A stretch of DNA of 64,000 bases, taken from positions 124,001 through 188,000 of the forward strand of contig WNYE01000003.1 in NCBI GenBank assembly GCA_021396245.1, given 5' to 3'. This DNA is from Sporothrix humicola. Lineage: Eukaryota > Ascomycota > Sordariomycetes > Ophiostomatales > Ophiostomataceae. The translations under genes and the position numbers were made by a program. Positions 10,328 to 20,500 of the stretch are shown piece after piece. The notes under the pieces were generated by a model. It was given only the letters and a program-made list of their open reading frames with translations. It was not told the origin of the DNA and searched no databases. Position 1 is the stretch's first letter, and each line of letters starts with the position of its first letter.

Positions 10328-12073
10328 GTGTGCATCATTCTCTTCTTTATTTGCTTCTTTTTTCTCTCTCTCCTTGTTTCCCTTTTGTGACGTATGTTTG
10401 ACTGTTTGAGCGTGTAGTCAATTGTCTGTACTGAGCGTGCGAGCGAGTTTGTTGATACCTCCCGAAATCGGTCGGGCCCAAGTTTGAATTTGTACAAGTA
10501 TGATAAGATGAGATGAGATGAGATACGAATTGACGAATAAGTTTAAATCAAATATGAATGCTTTTATTTCCATTAAAATACTCTGTAAGACAAGCATCTG
10601 ACAGTTCTTTGTCTTGATAAAAAAGACCGGCCTCCCTCCAAGACTCCCGTTCGCTGTTAGACCGCTGTTAGTGGCGGCAAGTGCGGAAAGGGCCGCAGTT
10701 TTGTTTCTGACGTGCCAGTGCCAGCCGGCGATCTGAGCTGCCATTTTGCTGCCACTTTGGCCCAAGAAATGCGACATTTCAGACATTCTGAATGGCCGGA
10801 TTCTCGCAGCATTTTCTCTGTTTCGGCTTCTTCTGCACCAGATCTATTCTGCAGCTACCCTGCCGGCAACATAATGCACGTGATACGTCGAAAGAGAAAC
10901 AGTTGAAGAATGAACGAGTAGAAATCAGTCCCGTCTTTTGTCTGCTGGTTTTGGGACGTCCAGTCGGAGTTGGCGGCAGGCTTTGTTGGCTGTAACTGGC
11001 TGTTTCTAGAGTGGCTTTTCCGCTGACCAGGCTGTGCGCATTTCTCGTCCAACCCGCGGATGCAGAAAGCATGCAAAACATACAACCAGAACGCTAAAAC
11101 ATGCAGTCTCATTCTCGGAGAGAAAGAAGACGGGAGACGGGAAGAAAAACAACCTAATCTTTCCTCCCTACTACAACCAAACGCGCGGCTGGTTCCCTCT
11201 GTGTCTTTTTCTCTGTTTCTCCCTCCAGCAGCGCCTCAGCCTCCACACCAAAAGAGGAAGCGACGAAAAGACGACACAACCGCCAAAGCCTCCCAGACTG
11301 CCGCCAAAAACAGAAAAACCACTTTATCCCACCACACCAAAACCGACCACACCCCTGCTCCTCCTTCGCCAGGGTTCCGTCAACCTGCGACAGTGTGGAC
11401 CCCCTTTTTTCCTGTCGCTCACTTTTCCTCTTTTTTTCGTTCTTCTGTTGGCGGTCAGGGCCCCTCCCGCCTCCTAGGCTGCCAGGATTACACAGAGGAT
11501 TCTGCAGGCCTCTCGTTCTACAGGCCTGCAGGCGCCCTCTCTCGCCTCTCTCGTGTTGCGGGTGTTCAGTGGGCGGCTCTTTCCTTCTTTTCCCTGTAAA
11601 TAGACCAAAAATAGTGGGCTCCGCTTGGCTCCCTTCGTGCAGTTGCAGTTGCATTTGCAGGCAAGTGCAGTTCGCGCCGCCACTTTACCACTTTAAACTC
11701 TCTTGACCCTTTGACATTGCGCGGCGATCGTTGGATGTTTCGGGATTGCCCTTCCACGAGACAGGACGAAGCACTTTGTACGCACACCGTCTTGTTCTGT
11801 TCACATTTACTTTTCTCATTTCTTCTGCATTCTTTTGCACCCTTTGGTTTTTTAAAAACATCTGCGACCTCATTTGTTTACACCATCACGTGCGCAACTG
11901 CGACTGCCTTTCACCGATCGCTCCTTCCCTCCAGCGCGCAACGCGACCAGCCACTTTAAATACTCCACGACTTCAAATTACCGGTCGCTCTTCCCTCCCC
12001 GACAACATAACGACACCCTTTCCCCTGAACTAATGGGCGCATCGCGCACCTTGTCCGATACGTCGACGCAATC
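10328..12073. other. Long leader/promoter region of the disordered RD/RS-rich protein
   Basis: 1.75 kb without a recognised gene. After the GFA gene's 3' flank there is a short AGATG pentamer run (10506-10525). From about 11100 to 12000 the + strand is strongly C/T-rich, as in long fungal 5' leaders. CACGTG occurs at 10877-10882 and 11887-11892. The word CGATCGCTCCTTC near 11915 recurs elsewhere in the window. A 14-codon uORF closes the region. Confidence 0.5.
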
Positions 12074-12077
12074 ATGA
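12033..12077 (+). CDS. Upstream ORF (14 codons) overlapping the main start
   Basis: ATG at 12033 opens a 14-codon frame whose TGA stop (12075-12077) overlaps the main ATG (12074-12076) as ATGA. This arrangement can couple termination to reinitiation, or repress the main frame. Translation is inferred; only the overlap is observed. Confidence 0.45.
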   Translation: MGASRTLSDTSTQS

Positions 12078-15000
12078 ATCGAAAACCACCAAAGGGCGCA
12101 CCGCCCGGTCCCTCGGGGCGTCCTCCGCCGCCAGGCGACCACACCGACCACACCGATCATACAGACCACACAGATCACACAGACAGCGACACGGATAGTC
12201 ACGACAGCCACGACAGCCATGACGAACCTCCTCCTCCTCCTCCAGCCGCAAAACCAGCACCGAATCCGGCAGCAAACCAGGGCCGAACGCGACGACGTGG
12301 CCCACCAGATGGAGAGCCGGCAGCAGCTCCTCCACCACCACCTGCCGCACCCTCGGAAGCACCTTCGGCGGCACCACCTCCTCCTCCTGGGATCGAAAGA
12401 GAAGACTCGGGCATGCCGCCACCACCCATCGGCCGGCGTGCCAAGAAATTGAATATCAACAGAAACAGACCTGCCAGTGCGGCACCAAGCGCAGCGCCGA
12501 GTGCTGCACCGAGTGAAGCTCCCGAGGCACCACAAAGCAAGGCTCCCGATAGTGCACCGCCGCCGCCCAAAAACGGTCCTCCTAGATCTCCCTCTCCCGT
12601 CTCTTCGCCTCCCTCCCTCGCATCCTCTCGCTCGCCGTCCCGTTCACCGCCGCGCAAACCGAGTCCCCGCCGCCGCCGCCGTCGCGGCAACACCCCGCCC
12701 AGGTCGTCACAGTCGCCTCTACTGGGTGAAAGCGGCGCCGTCGTGCACCACAGCTCGGCCAACAAGAGGAGGGACCATGCAGTCAGTGACGACGAAACGG
12801 AAGTCATCGACAACCGTCGTGACCGCGATCGTGACCGTGACCGCCGGCGGCGTGACGATCGAGACCGCAGAGACCAGAGAGATCACCGTCACAAAGACCA
12901 CCACGAGGAAGACACCATCTCCAACGGTATTACATCCTCGCCTTGGAAGACGTCTCTCATTTTTCTGGGTGCAGTGGCAGCCGCCACGTTCTGCGTTGAC
13001 CGCATGTGGCCAAAGGGCATCACCTATGGCGAGAAGGAGGCCTGGGAGATCCGCGAGGAAGAGTTCCACCGGCACCGCGACCATGAGCACCGGCATCGGG
13101 AGAAGCCACATGGAGACTCGCCGCGCTCGCGAAGGGTAGATCGCGAGCGAGTGAGTGACCGGTCAGTGGACGACCGGCGAGGTGATGAGCGCCGGTTTAG
13201 TGACCGCCAGGTGCCACGGCGGATGCGGGAGATGGAGCGCGAGTTTGACGGTGAACGTCCACGGGGGATGGACGACAGGCCGAGAGGAATGGACGATCGT
13301 CCACGGGATCGAGGCATGGACGAGCCGAGACCGCGTGGGATCCGGCGCATACCTGAGGATGAGATTCCTGCCGAGAGACAGATGGACGACTCAGAATATG
13401 ACCGCCGCCGGAGTATCCGCAGAGAACGCGCTGCTGGTCCGCCAGGTGAGCCAGGAGAAGAAGGACCACCTCCGCCTCGCATGACTCGCGGTGTCACTTT
13501 CCGGGAAGACACAATCGACCCTCGTGAGTCTCGTGAGTCTCGTGATCCCAGAGTCTCCCGCGACTTCCGTGACCTGCGTGACTCTCGCGATATTCAGTAC
13601 GACCCCAGCGAGGTCAACGGCCCCAACGACGCCGACGACAACTTCCGCTACCTGCGCGAACGGCGACGCAATAACGCCAACGGGAATGGAAGCAGAGACC
13701 CGAACAGGAGAGCAACGTGGGACGCTTCCACCATGGGTGCAGCTGCAGCTGCAACCCTCGCTACCGGCGCTGCTGTGGCCATGGCTGCCGACGAAGACGG
13801 TCCGCTGCGGAGAAGACGGCCAAACGGTGCTGGCGGCAGCATGCGTGACCCTCGCGACCGTGATCCTAGAGACAGCCGGGACCTGCGTGACCGCGACCCT
13901 CGCGATAGAGATCCTCGCGACTCCCGCGACCTTCGCGACCCACGAGACCCTCGCGATAGCCGTGATAGTCGGGACATGCGTGATTCCCGTGACCCACGCA
14001 ACTCTCGCGACATGCGGGATCCTGACCCGCGTCGTTCGTCTCTCTACTCCCACGGCAACGGCAATGTCATGCTCGACCACTCCAATGTGGGTTTGAATGG
14101 TGGCCGTGGTGATCGCGACCGTGCTCCTGCCGACGATCGTGCAGATCGCCAGCGTGCTCGCCGTGAACGGCTGAGTGGTGGTCCCCCTGACGAGTTTGAC
14201 GACGGAAATACACGCAGCCACTACCGCCGGACAAACGGTGCGTCCAACGCGGCTGCTGCAGCAACAGCTGCACTGGCTGCTGGTGCTGGCGTCGCTGCTG
14301 TGTCTATGGGCCGGCGTGACCGCCGTGGAGGAGGTGACGGCTACGAGGACTCCGACTACAACCCGCCAGCACGGCTGAACCGCTTCTCGACTGTGCATAC
14401 AGTCGATGGTCCACTGCGCCAGCCGGAGCCCAGCTCATATAATATGCCTCACGGTGAGGATGGCAGCCCGCCCAATGGTCGTGGCATTGGTGGAAGAGGT
14501 GGTGGTCGTGGCTACGATAATAGCTACCCCGACTACGACGAGTCCGCTTCGGAAGTGCCTGTCTATGGCCGGGGCCAAGGCCGCTCACCGCCGCCGCGGG
14601 GTGATGGCCGGACGCCCGATGACAACCTGGTGGACTCGTCCGACGATGCTGCTCCGCCGCCCAAGGTGACACGCAGACAAGCCGACCGTCGGTCGCCTCA
14701 GTCCACACAGCCTCCGCCGCCCCTCCTCACACGCACATCGCCTCCCATGGAGGACGGCAGTGTCCGCGCACCGACGCCTGTCGTCCTGAGCTCGTCAGAG
14801 GATGAGGAAGATGACATGACCGATAGACGTCGCAGACCCGCACAGGAGCCTCCACAACAGACACCGACTGTACACCAGCCTTCGATTATTGATGGCGATT
14901 CTCTTGCCGACAGCCTGGCTGACTCGTCCGACTCGGATGGCCCCTCCAGACAACATCCACCACGCCACCAAGGCGCTGATGCTCGGCGCGACAACAAGTA

Positions 15001-17134
15001 TGACGATCTGTCCGACGACGAGATCCAGGTTGAAATCGAAGACGACAACGATGAAGACGAGCGGATGCACGTCTACCCCAAGACACCCGCCCGTCCGTCA
15101 GCCATGGCGCCTGGTGTTTCTTACGAGGGCGGTGACGAATACATGACGGGTGCAGCGGGCCTTCCTCGTCAAAGGCCAAGCCAAGGAGGGAAGCAGGCTC
15201 GTCCTCGCCGCAGCGACTTGAGCATGAGCGGCAGCAGCGGTATTGTGTCGTCGCCGCCCACAACACGCCAGGGCCACCGCCCCACAGTCGACGAGAACGG
15301 GATCAGCGAGGACGGCAGTGCCGTCAGCCTGAGCGACAGTGGGAGCAGCAGCGGAAGTGATGTTACCGTCGATGCCCGTGACCGCAAGAAGCGTGGCAAT
15401 GACCTTAAGCGGGCAGCCGCTGTCGGTGCTGGCGCCGCTGCCGGCGCTACGGCTCTGTCGCTCGTCCTCCACCCGACCGAGCGCGCGCCGAGAAACATGT
15501 ACTACACGGGCGAGACCTATACGGGCAGCGATGCCCACGGGTTCGGTGATGGCGGTGCAAGCGATGTTTCGTCGCCGTATTTGCCGTCGCCGATGCCTGG
15601 CAGAGGAAGTGGCGGTGGCGGAGGAGGAGGTGGAGGTGGTGGTAGACGCCGGCCGGCTGCCGGCTACCCCGACGATAGCGACCACTCCCCAAGCCCACCG
15701 TCTCGTCGCGCCCGGGCTGCAGCTGCTGCCGCCTCCTTCTTGTCCGAAGACTTTTCCGCCCGGCCGTCGGACAATTCTTCCCTGCGTGACCGCTACCAGG
15801 ACGGCGAGCGTGGAGCTGGGCGCCCGCAAGCACGCCCTCGCGGTGCCGGCAGCATTGGCGGCAGTAGTTTTACCGGCAGTGGCAGCTACAGCGACAGCGA
15901 GAGTGACAGCCGCAGCCCCAGTCCCAGCCGCAGCGGCGACCGGCGCAGCGCCTACGTCCCCAGTCCGCCGCCAATTGGAGGCGGTGGTGTACATCCCCGA
16001 TCCAGGGGTGCACCGCACTCGTCGAGCAACACGACGCCCATGAGCGAGGGCGAGTCAGAGAGCGAGCTAGCGGCAGCGTACGCGGGCGGTGTTTACGGAA
16101 GCCGTCTTAGTCAGAGCCGCGGACGCCAGAGTCCCGGCGGCGCCAGCGGCGGCCGCGACTATCTGTCGTACAAGAACCACCGCAATATGAGCCGCAAGAG
16201 TTTCCATGATGACGACCTAAGTGACCTGAGCGGCCTCGCCAGCGGTCCTCCGAGCGGCCTTGCTTACGGGTCAGGCCTTGGTCGTGGGCCTAGTTTGGGC
16301 CAAGGCCGCGGCCGTGCGCCGAGACGCGATTACACTCGGGACGATTACAGTGATGACGGCAGCCGGTCACGGGGCACGCACAGCCTGCATGGCTACGAAT
16401 ACGACGAACGCAGTGCCCTGAGCAGAGGTACCAGCCGCAGCCGCAGCCCAAGCCATTCTGGCAGCGACAGCGGAAGCCACAGCGACAGTGATGGCGATAC
16501 CGTCCGGTACAGCACACTGTCTGGTGATATCGGTGTGGGTGGCCACACGACCCGCCTAGGCGCCGAAGCTGCACAAGAAGAGCGCATGCGCGCCCGCCAG
16601 GCCGAGATTGACGCCGACCGTGCCCAGGCGCTGCGTGAAAAGGAAGAGCGGCAGCGCGACTGGGACAATTTAAGGTCGCACGACAAGGCAGCGATCCGGT
16701 CGCGCAAGGACAATCTGGAGGCCGGCGGCAGTGGGGGAAGTATGACGTACGGAACATACTCTGGCAAGTACGGCAAATACGAAAGCAAGTACGAAAGCAA
16801 GTATGACAGCAAATACGACAGCAAGTACGAGACGACAGAGTCGTCTTTGCCGCCACTCACATCCAGCAGCTCCCGTCCCTTGGATTCTGGGAGCACACGT
16901 GTGCCGTCCGGCCCACAGGACCCGCACTCCAAATTAATGCGGGAGCTGGACGAGCAGGAGCGGCAGGCGCGGGAGAAGCAGCAAGAGGCGCTGGAGCGGG
17001 CGGCGGCGATGAAAGTAAGAGAGCAGCACTTGAGGGAAGTCGACCTGCTGGAGAGAAAGCGCGAGGCGAGAGAGAGGCAGCGGAGGGACTTTGACTATGA
17101 GATGAAAAAGTCGCGGCTGTCTGGTGGAGTGTGA
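12074..17134 (+). CDS. Large disordered RD/RS-rich protein with one membrane-like segment
   Basis: Single exon of 1,686 residues that I do not recognise as a named family. N-terminus: Pro-rich with five HTD repeats, then SHD repeats. About residues 292-308 form a hydrophobic stretch (TSLIFLGAVAAATF) that could span a membrane. Arg-Asp/Arg-Ser dipeptide blocks dominate residues 245-290, 480-510 and 590-655. Three Ala/Gly-rich hydrophobic patches (around 555, 725 and 1115) are each followed by Arg-rich sequence. There is a nine-Gly run near 1180, a [E/D]SKY tandem repeat near 1563-1585, and charged coiled-coil-like ends (about 1498-1536 and 1618-1679). Mixed-charge RD/RS domains occur in splicing factors, and large disordered proteins also occur at fungal septa. 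Neither role can be assigned here. The frame is open throughout and codon use matches its neighbours, so the gene is real. Confidence 0.8.
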   Translation: MNRKPPKGAPPGPSGRPPPPGDHTDHTDHTDHTDHTDSDTDSHDSHDSHDEPPPPPPAAKPAPNPAANQGRTRRRGPPDGEPAAAPPPPPAAPSEAPSAAPPPPPGIEREDSGMPPPPIGRRAKKLNINRNRPASAAPSAAPSAAPSEAPEAPQSKAPDSAPPPPKNGPPRSPSPVSSPPSLASSRSPSRSPPRKPSPRRRRRRGNTPPRSSQSPLLGESGAVVHHSSANKRRDHAVSDDETEVIDNRRDRDRDRDRRRRDDRDRRDQRDHRHKDHHEEDTISNGITSSPWKTSLIFLGAVAAATFCVDRMWPKGITYGEKEAWEIREEEFHRHRDHEHRHREKPHGDSPRSRRVDRERVSDRSVDDRRGDERRFSDRQVPRRMREMEREFDGERPRGMDDRPRGMDDRPRDRGMDEPRPRGIRRIPEDEIPAERQMDDSEYDRRRSIRRERAAGPPGEPGEEGPPPPRMTRGVTFREDTIDPRESRESRDPRVSRDFRDLRDSRDIQYDPSEVNGPNDADDNFRYLRERRRNNANGNGSRDPNRRATWDASTMGAAAAATLATGAAVAMAADEDGPLRRRRPNGAGGSMRDPRDRDPRDSRDLRDRDPRDRDPRDSRDLRDPRDPRDSRDSRDMRDSRDPRNSRDMRDPDPRRSSLYSHGNGNVMLDHSNVGLNGGRGDRDRAPADDRADRQRARRERLSGGPPDEFDDGNTRSHYRRTNGASNAAAAATAALAAGAGVAAVSMGRRDRRGGGDGYEDSDYNPPARLNRFSTVHTVDGPLRQPEPSSYNMPHGEDGSPPNGRGIGGRGGGRGYDNSYPDYDESASEVPVYGRGQGRSPPPRGDGRTPDDNLVDSSDDAAPPPKVTRRQADRRSPQSTQPPPPLLTRTSPPMEDGSVRAPTPVVLSSSEDEEDDMTDRRRRPAQEPPQQTPTVHQPSIIDGDSLADSLADSSDSDGPSRQHPPRHQGADARRDNKYDDLSDDEIQVEIEDDNDEDERMHVYPKTPARPSAMAPGVSYEGGDEYMTGAAGLPRQRPSQGGKQARPRRSDLSMSGSSGIVSSPPTTRQGHRPTVDENGISEDGSAVSLSDSGSSSGSDVTVDARDRKKRGNDLKRAAAVGAGAAAGATALSLVLHPTERAPRNMYYTGETYTGSDAHGFGDGGASDVSSPYLPSPMPGRGSGGGGGGGGGGGRRRPAAGYPDDSDHSPSPPSRRARAAAAAASFLSEDFSARPSDNSSLRDRYQDGERGAGRPQARPRGAGSIGGSSFTGSGSYSDSESDSRSPSPSRSGDRRSAYVPSPPPIGGGGVHPRSRGAPHSSSNTTPMSEGESESELAAAYAGGVYGSRLSQSRGRQSPGGASGGRDYLSYKNHRNMSRKSFHDDDLSDLSGLASGPPSGLAYGSGLGRGPSLGQGRGRAPRRDYTRDDYSDDGSRSRGTHSLHGYEYDERSALSRGTSRSRSPSHSGSDSGSHSDSDGDTVRYSTLSGDIGVGGHTTRLGAEAAQEERMRARQAEIDADRAQALREKEERQRDWDNLRSHDKAAIRSRKDNLEAGGSGGSMTYGTYSGKYGKYESKYESKYDSKYDSKYETTESSLPPLTSSSSRPLDSGSTRVPSGPQDPHSKLMRELDEQERQAREKQQEALERAAAMKVREQHLREVDLLERKREARERQRRDFDYEMKKSRLSGGV
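16765..16830 (+). repeat. 12-bp tandem repeat encoding [E/D]SKY
   Basis: Four to five near-identical 12-base units (GAAAGCAAGTAC-like, GACAGCAAATAC-like) lie inside the large disordered protein, adding Glu/Asp-Ser-Lys-Tyr units. Such a tract could vary in copy number between strains. Confidence 0.7.
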
Positions 17135-17528
17135 GAGAGAAATGAGTTGGAAGGACAAGAGGACTGTACGATTATGGGAAGACCTGAGGGAAGTTGCTAG
17201 ATACCCCCACTTTTTCATGTTTGGCTGTTTCTTAGGGACATTTGTTAGGGACGTTTGGTTTCATATCATCACATCTTTGGTCGGAGTTGGCGTCGTCCGC
17301 ATTTATCTGATTGGCTTTGATTGAATTGAATTATATTTCATCTCATTTCCGTTTGCTTTAATTCCATGTTCCAATAATCCCCTGATGTTGCGCCGAAAGT
17401 GCTAATTCGTTTGAATTAAGATAATGCACATGCTAATGTATGCCGTCGTTAATGTTTGTTTACTTGTGCTGCCGCCCCTGGAAATCTATTTACAAAAAAA
17501 AACTCAAACGAATAAAGAGTCAGACCGC
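17135..17528. other. Convergent 3' flanks
   Basis: AT-rich spacer between the disordered-protein gene and ELG1, which end towards each other. T- and A-rich words suit two polyadenylation regions. No coding potential was seen. Confidence 0.5.
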
Positions 17529-20500
17529 CTAGGCGTCTGAACCAGGCTGCTGCGGCCCGCCGGGAGATGAGATAATCAAATCACGCCGCCGGCTGTTGGT
17601 ACGGGCCGGGCCCGCCCCGGTTTCTGGAACGCCCTGCTCGGCGTTTGCCAGCGTAGAGTCGATTGTGGGGAATGGTGCGATACTAACATATCCCTCCATA
17701 GCTGCGGCTGTGGCTGCGGCTGCCGCGGCTGCTGCGTCTCGGGCATCGGCCTCGGCCGCTTTCGCCCCAAGGTCTGTCAACACGGCCTCGACCACACCGC
17801 TCCAGTCATCGCCGCCGGTTCTCTTCACGAGTTCAGGGTTGATGTCTGCACCTTCAAACCAGCGTTCCCGGCGAGTAGCACTCCTTGAACTGCCTTCGAG
17901 CGCCGACATGGCTGTGCGAGTCGTGCGCGTGCGCGTGCGTTTAGTGGGTCGGCGGCGTAACGCGGCTATACTCGAATCACTATCCGATGTGTTGGCGTTG
18001 GCAGTGGCAGTGGGTGCACTCGCGGACGCCTGTGCTTGTGCCGCTTCCGACAAGAAGGCGCTGCGACTCTGGCGCTCCTTTTGTTGCCGATCCTCGTGCG
18101 CAAGAATGCCGCGAACAAACGGAGCAACGTCCAGGGCAATGGGTTCTAGGTTGCGGTCAAAGACGGACGGATCGAGGTGCGATGCCGACGACGTTGTCGA
18201 GGCCGAGGCTGACGGTGCGTAAAAGGCACTGTAGAAGCCGCTACTGGGGGCACTAACAGGCACGGAAATGGGGTCAAAGGCAAGTGCAAAGTCGATGCGT
18301 CTGACGGCTGGTGTGTCGCTGGGCACAAGTCCTTGGGGCTGCTTATGATGAAAGCCGATGGCAGCCGTGATTATTTGCTCGTCAAGAAAGCCGAGGCGGC
18401 GATCGTCTTTGCGAGGATTGGCCGTGCGTAACTCGGCCCGCAAAATGTGCTTCGCAGTGCACCGCATAGCCGTCGTCATCGGCAGCCGCAGGTCGTCCAG
18501 TTCGTGCGCAGCTGTGGTCCGCTCGAGCAGATGCTGGCCCAAGATGTAGTCCTCATGCGGCCTGTACAGAAGCTCGGGCTGTGTCGGGTCTAGAGGCAGC
18601 TTGTTGCCCACGGCAAACACCTTGGACGACACAAGGTCGGCATCGCTCATGGCATCGGCAAACTTCCCGTATGAATCGAGCAGTTGCCGACGTTGGCTGC
18701 GGCCTTCGCCGCAAACGAGTGCATCACATTTCCAGAGCTCGATAGAATCCTGCCACTGACCCATATCAAGGCCCCAGTTGTTCCAAGCTTGCTGCACAAG
18801 ACTCTCCTCCGCCTCGGCACGGCGTGCCATCTCGGTTTGCGGACTCCTGTTGGCAGCGGCAATGCCGGCAACGGAGTCGTTGTTCAGCCACCCCATACCC
18901 TCCCGGTATGTGTCCCCACTGATAACACGATTTATGTCCCCGCACTCGTCAAGGTCGACGCCGTCCGGCCACCTCGGAATGAACCAGTCGAAGCCACCGC
19001 GCCGGTCGCCAACGCCCATCTGGCACCAGAATTGGAGCTCCGCGGTCGCGGCACGAAGGTCATGATTGCGCGCTTCGTAGAGTGACTCCACCGCCCGACG
19101 TTGCAGAACATGACCCTCGTGCGCAGCAATTAAAAGCAGACGGTCCACGGCCAGGTTCTTGGGCGGGGCCGTGAAGCGCAAAATGGCGTGCAGCCGCAGG
19201 CTCTGCAGGGGAAGCAGCGTCTCGTCGTTGCATGTGATGATAAACGGCCGCTTTGACTGGGCAATGAGGCCTATGACTGTGGTCCAGAACTGCTTATCTT
19301 CTTCGTAAAGCAGGTCAGCCTCGTCGAGGAGAATGAGTGATTGCTTCTGGCTCATTCCTTCTTCCAAGATGGAGGCCACCGTCGGATCTACCGCCCTCTC
19401 TGCTACCACGGCAGGTGCAGTTGTCGTTGTTGTCCCCTGCGGCTTAAAGAAGGAACTCATAGTTGGCTGCTTCTTGCTGGGGGCCGCAGACTCAACGGTT
19501 GGCACGGGAAAGTCTGGGTCGGGATCGCCTTCGGCATCCTCGGCGTCAGGGTCATACTCGACAGACTCCACAGGTCGATCCGCCGTTTTCATCTGCTTCT
19601 TATTCTTATGCTGGACGAGATGATTTCTGGTCATGTCGCCAATGCGTTCAATGACATCTCTGCCACTCCGGCGGGTACCCGGGCCGATTTCAAAAATCTC
19701 AAAACCTAGCTCGTGAGCTGCGGCGAAAACGGCAGCTGATTTTCCACATCCGGGAGGCCCACTGATGACAACGGTGTTGGTAAGCCTAGCACCTGCACGG
19801 CCCGTCTTCGTATCTAGCAGCTCGCCGTTCGCACGAACGACTGTGCTTTTTGTGAGGCCATACCGCCCGCTGGCTGACCAGTCCACCTCGTCATCAGATG
19901 CCTCGCCTTCGTCGTCTTCGTCGTCGCTAGAAACAATAAAGCCGTCAAGCTTGTTCTTCTTCCGTCGTCGCTTTGCCTTGCCCTTGGAAGGGCCAGTTGC
20001 CGTTTTCGTGCCTGCAGGCTCTGTTGAGCCTGTGTCGACAGCAACAAGTTGAAGAGCCTGCAGCCAGTTTTTAAGGAAGGCGGGCTCCTGGCCAGACTGT
20101 ATTATTGCTTCGGTTTTTCGCGGCGTGTATTTGATTGCCCAGCTCAAGTTCTCGCATGTATGCTTGTCAAAAGCGGAGAGGGCAATTGCAAGATAATTAA
20201 AAAGTGTACGCACGGAGGAATGAGCCGTGCTGAGATGGCCCAAGATTTGGCCCTCCATTCGGTGTCCGCTCATAATGTGCTTGGAGGGAAGCCGAAGCTC
20301 GGGTGGTGGTGGAGTCCACTTGTCGGAGTTTGCGTTGCGGATGTCCTGGATGACCGAGCTGACGTCCAAGCCCTGTGTGATTTTGCCGAGGATCGACTCA
20401 TCGTTATGTATAGCAACAGATTGGCCCTTACTCTTCTTCTGTGACAATGCGGGCGAGGGAGAGCCTGCAGTCGTAGACTGCGGTTTGGCTTTTGTCAAGG

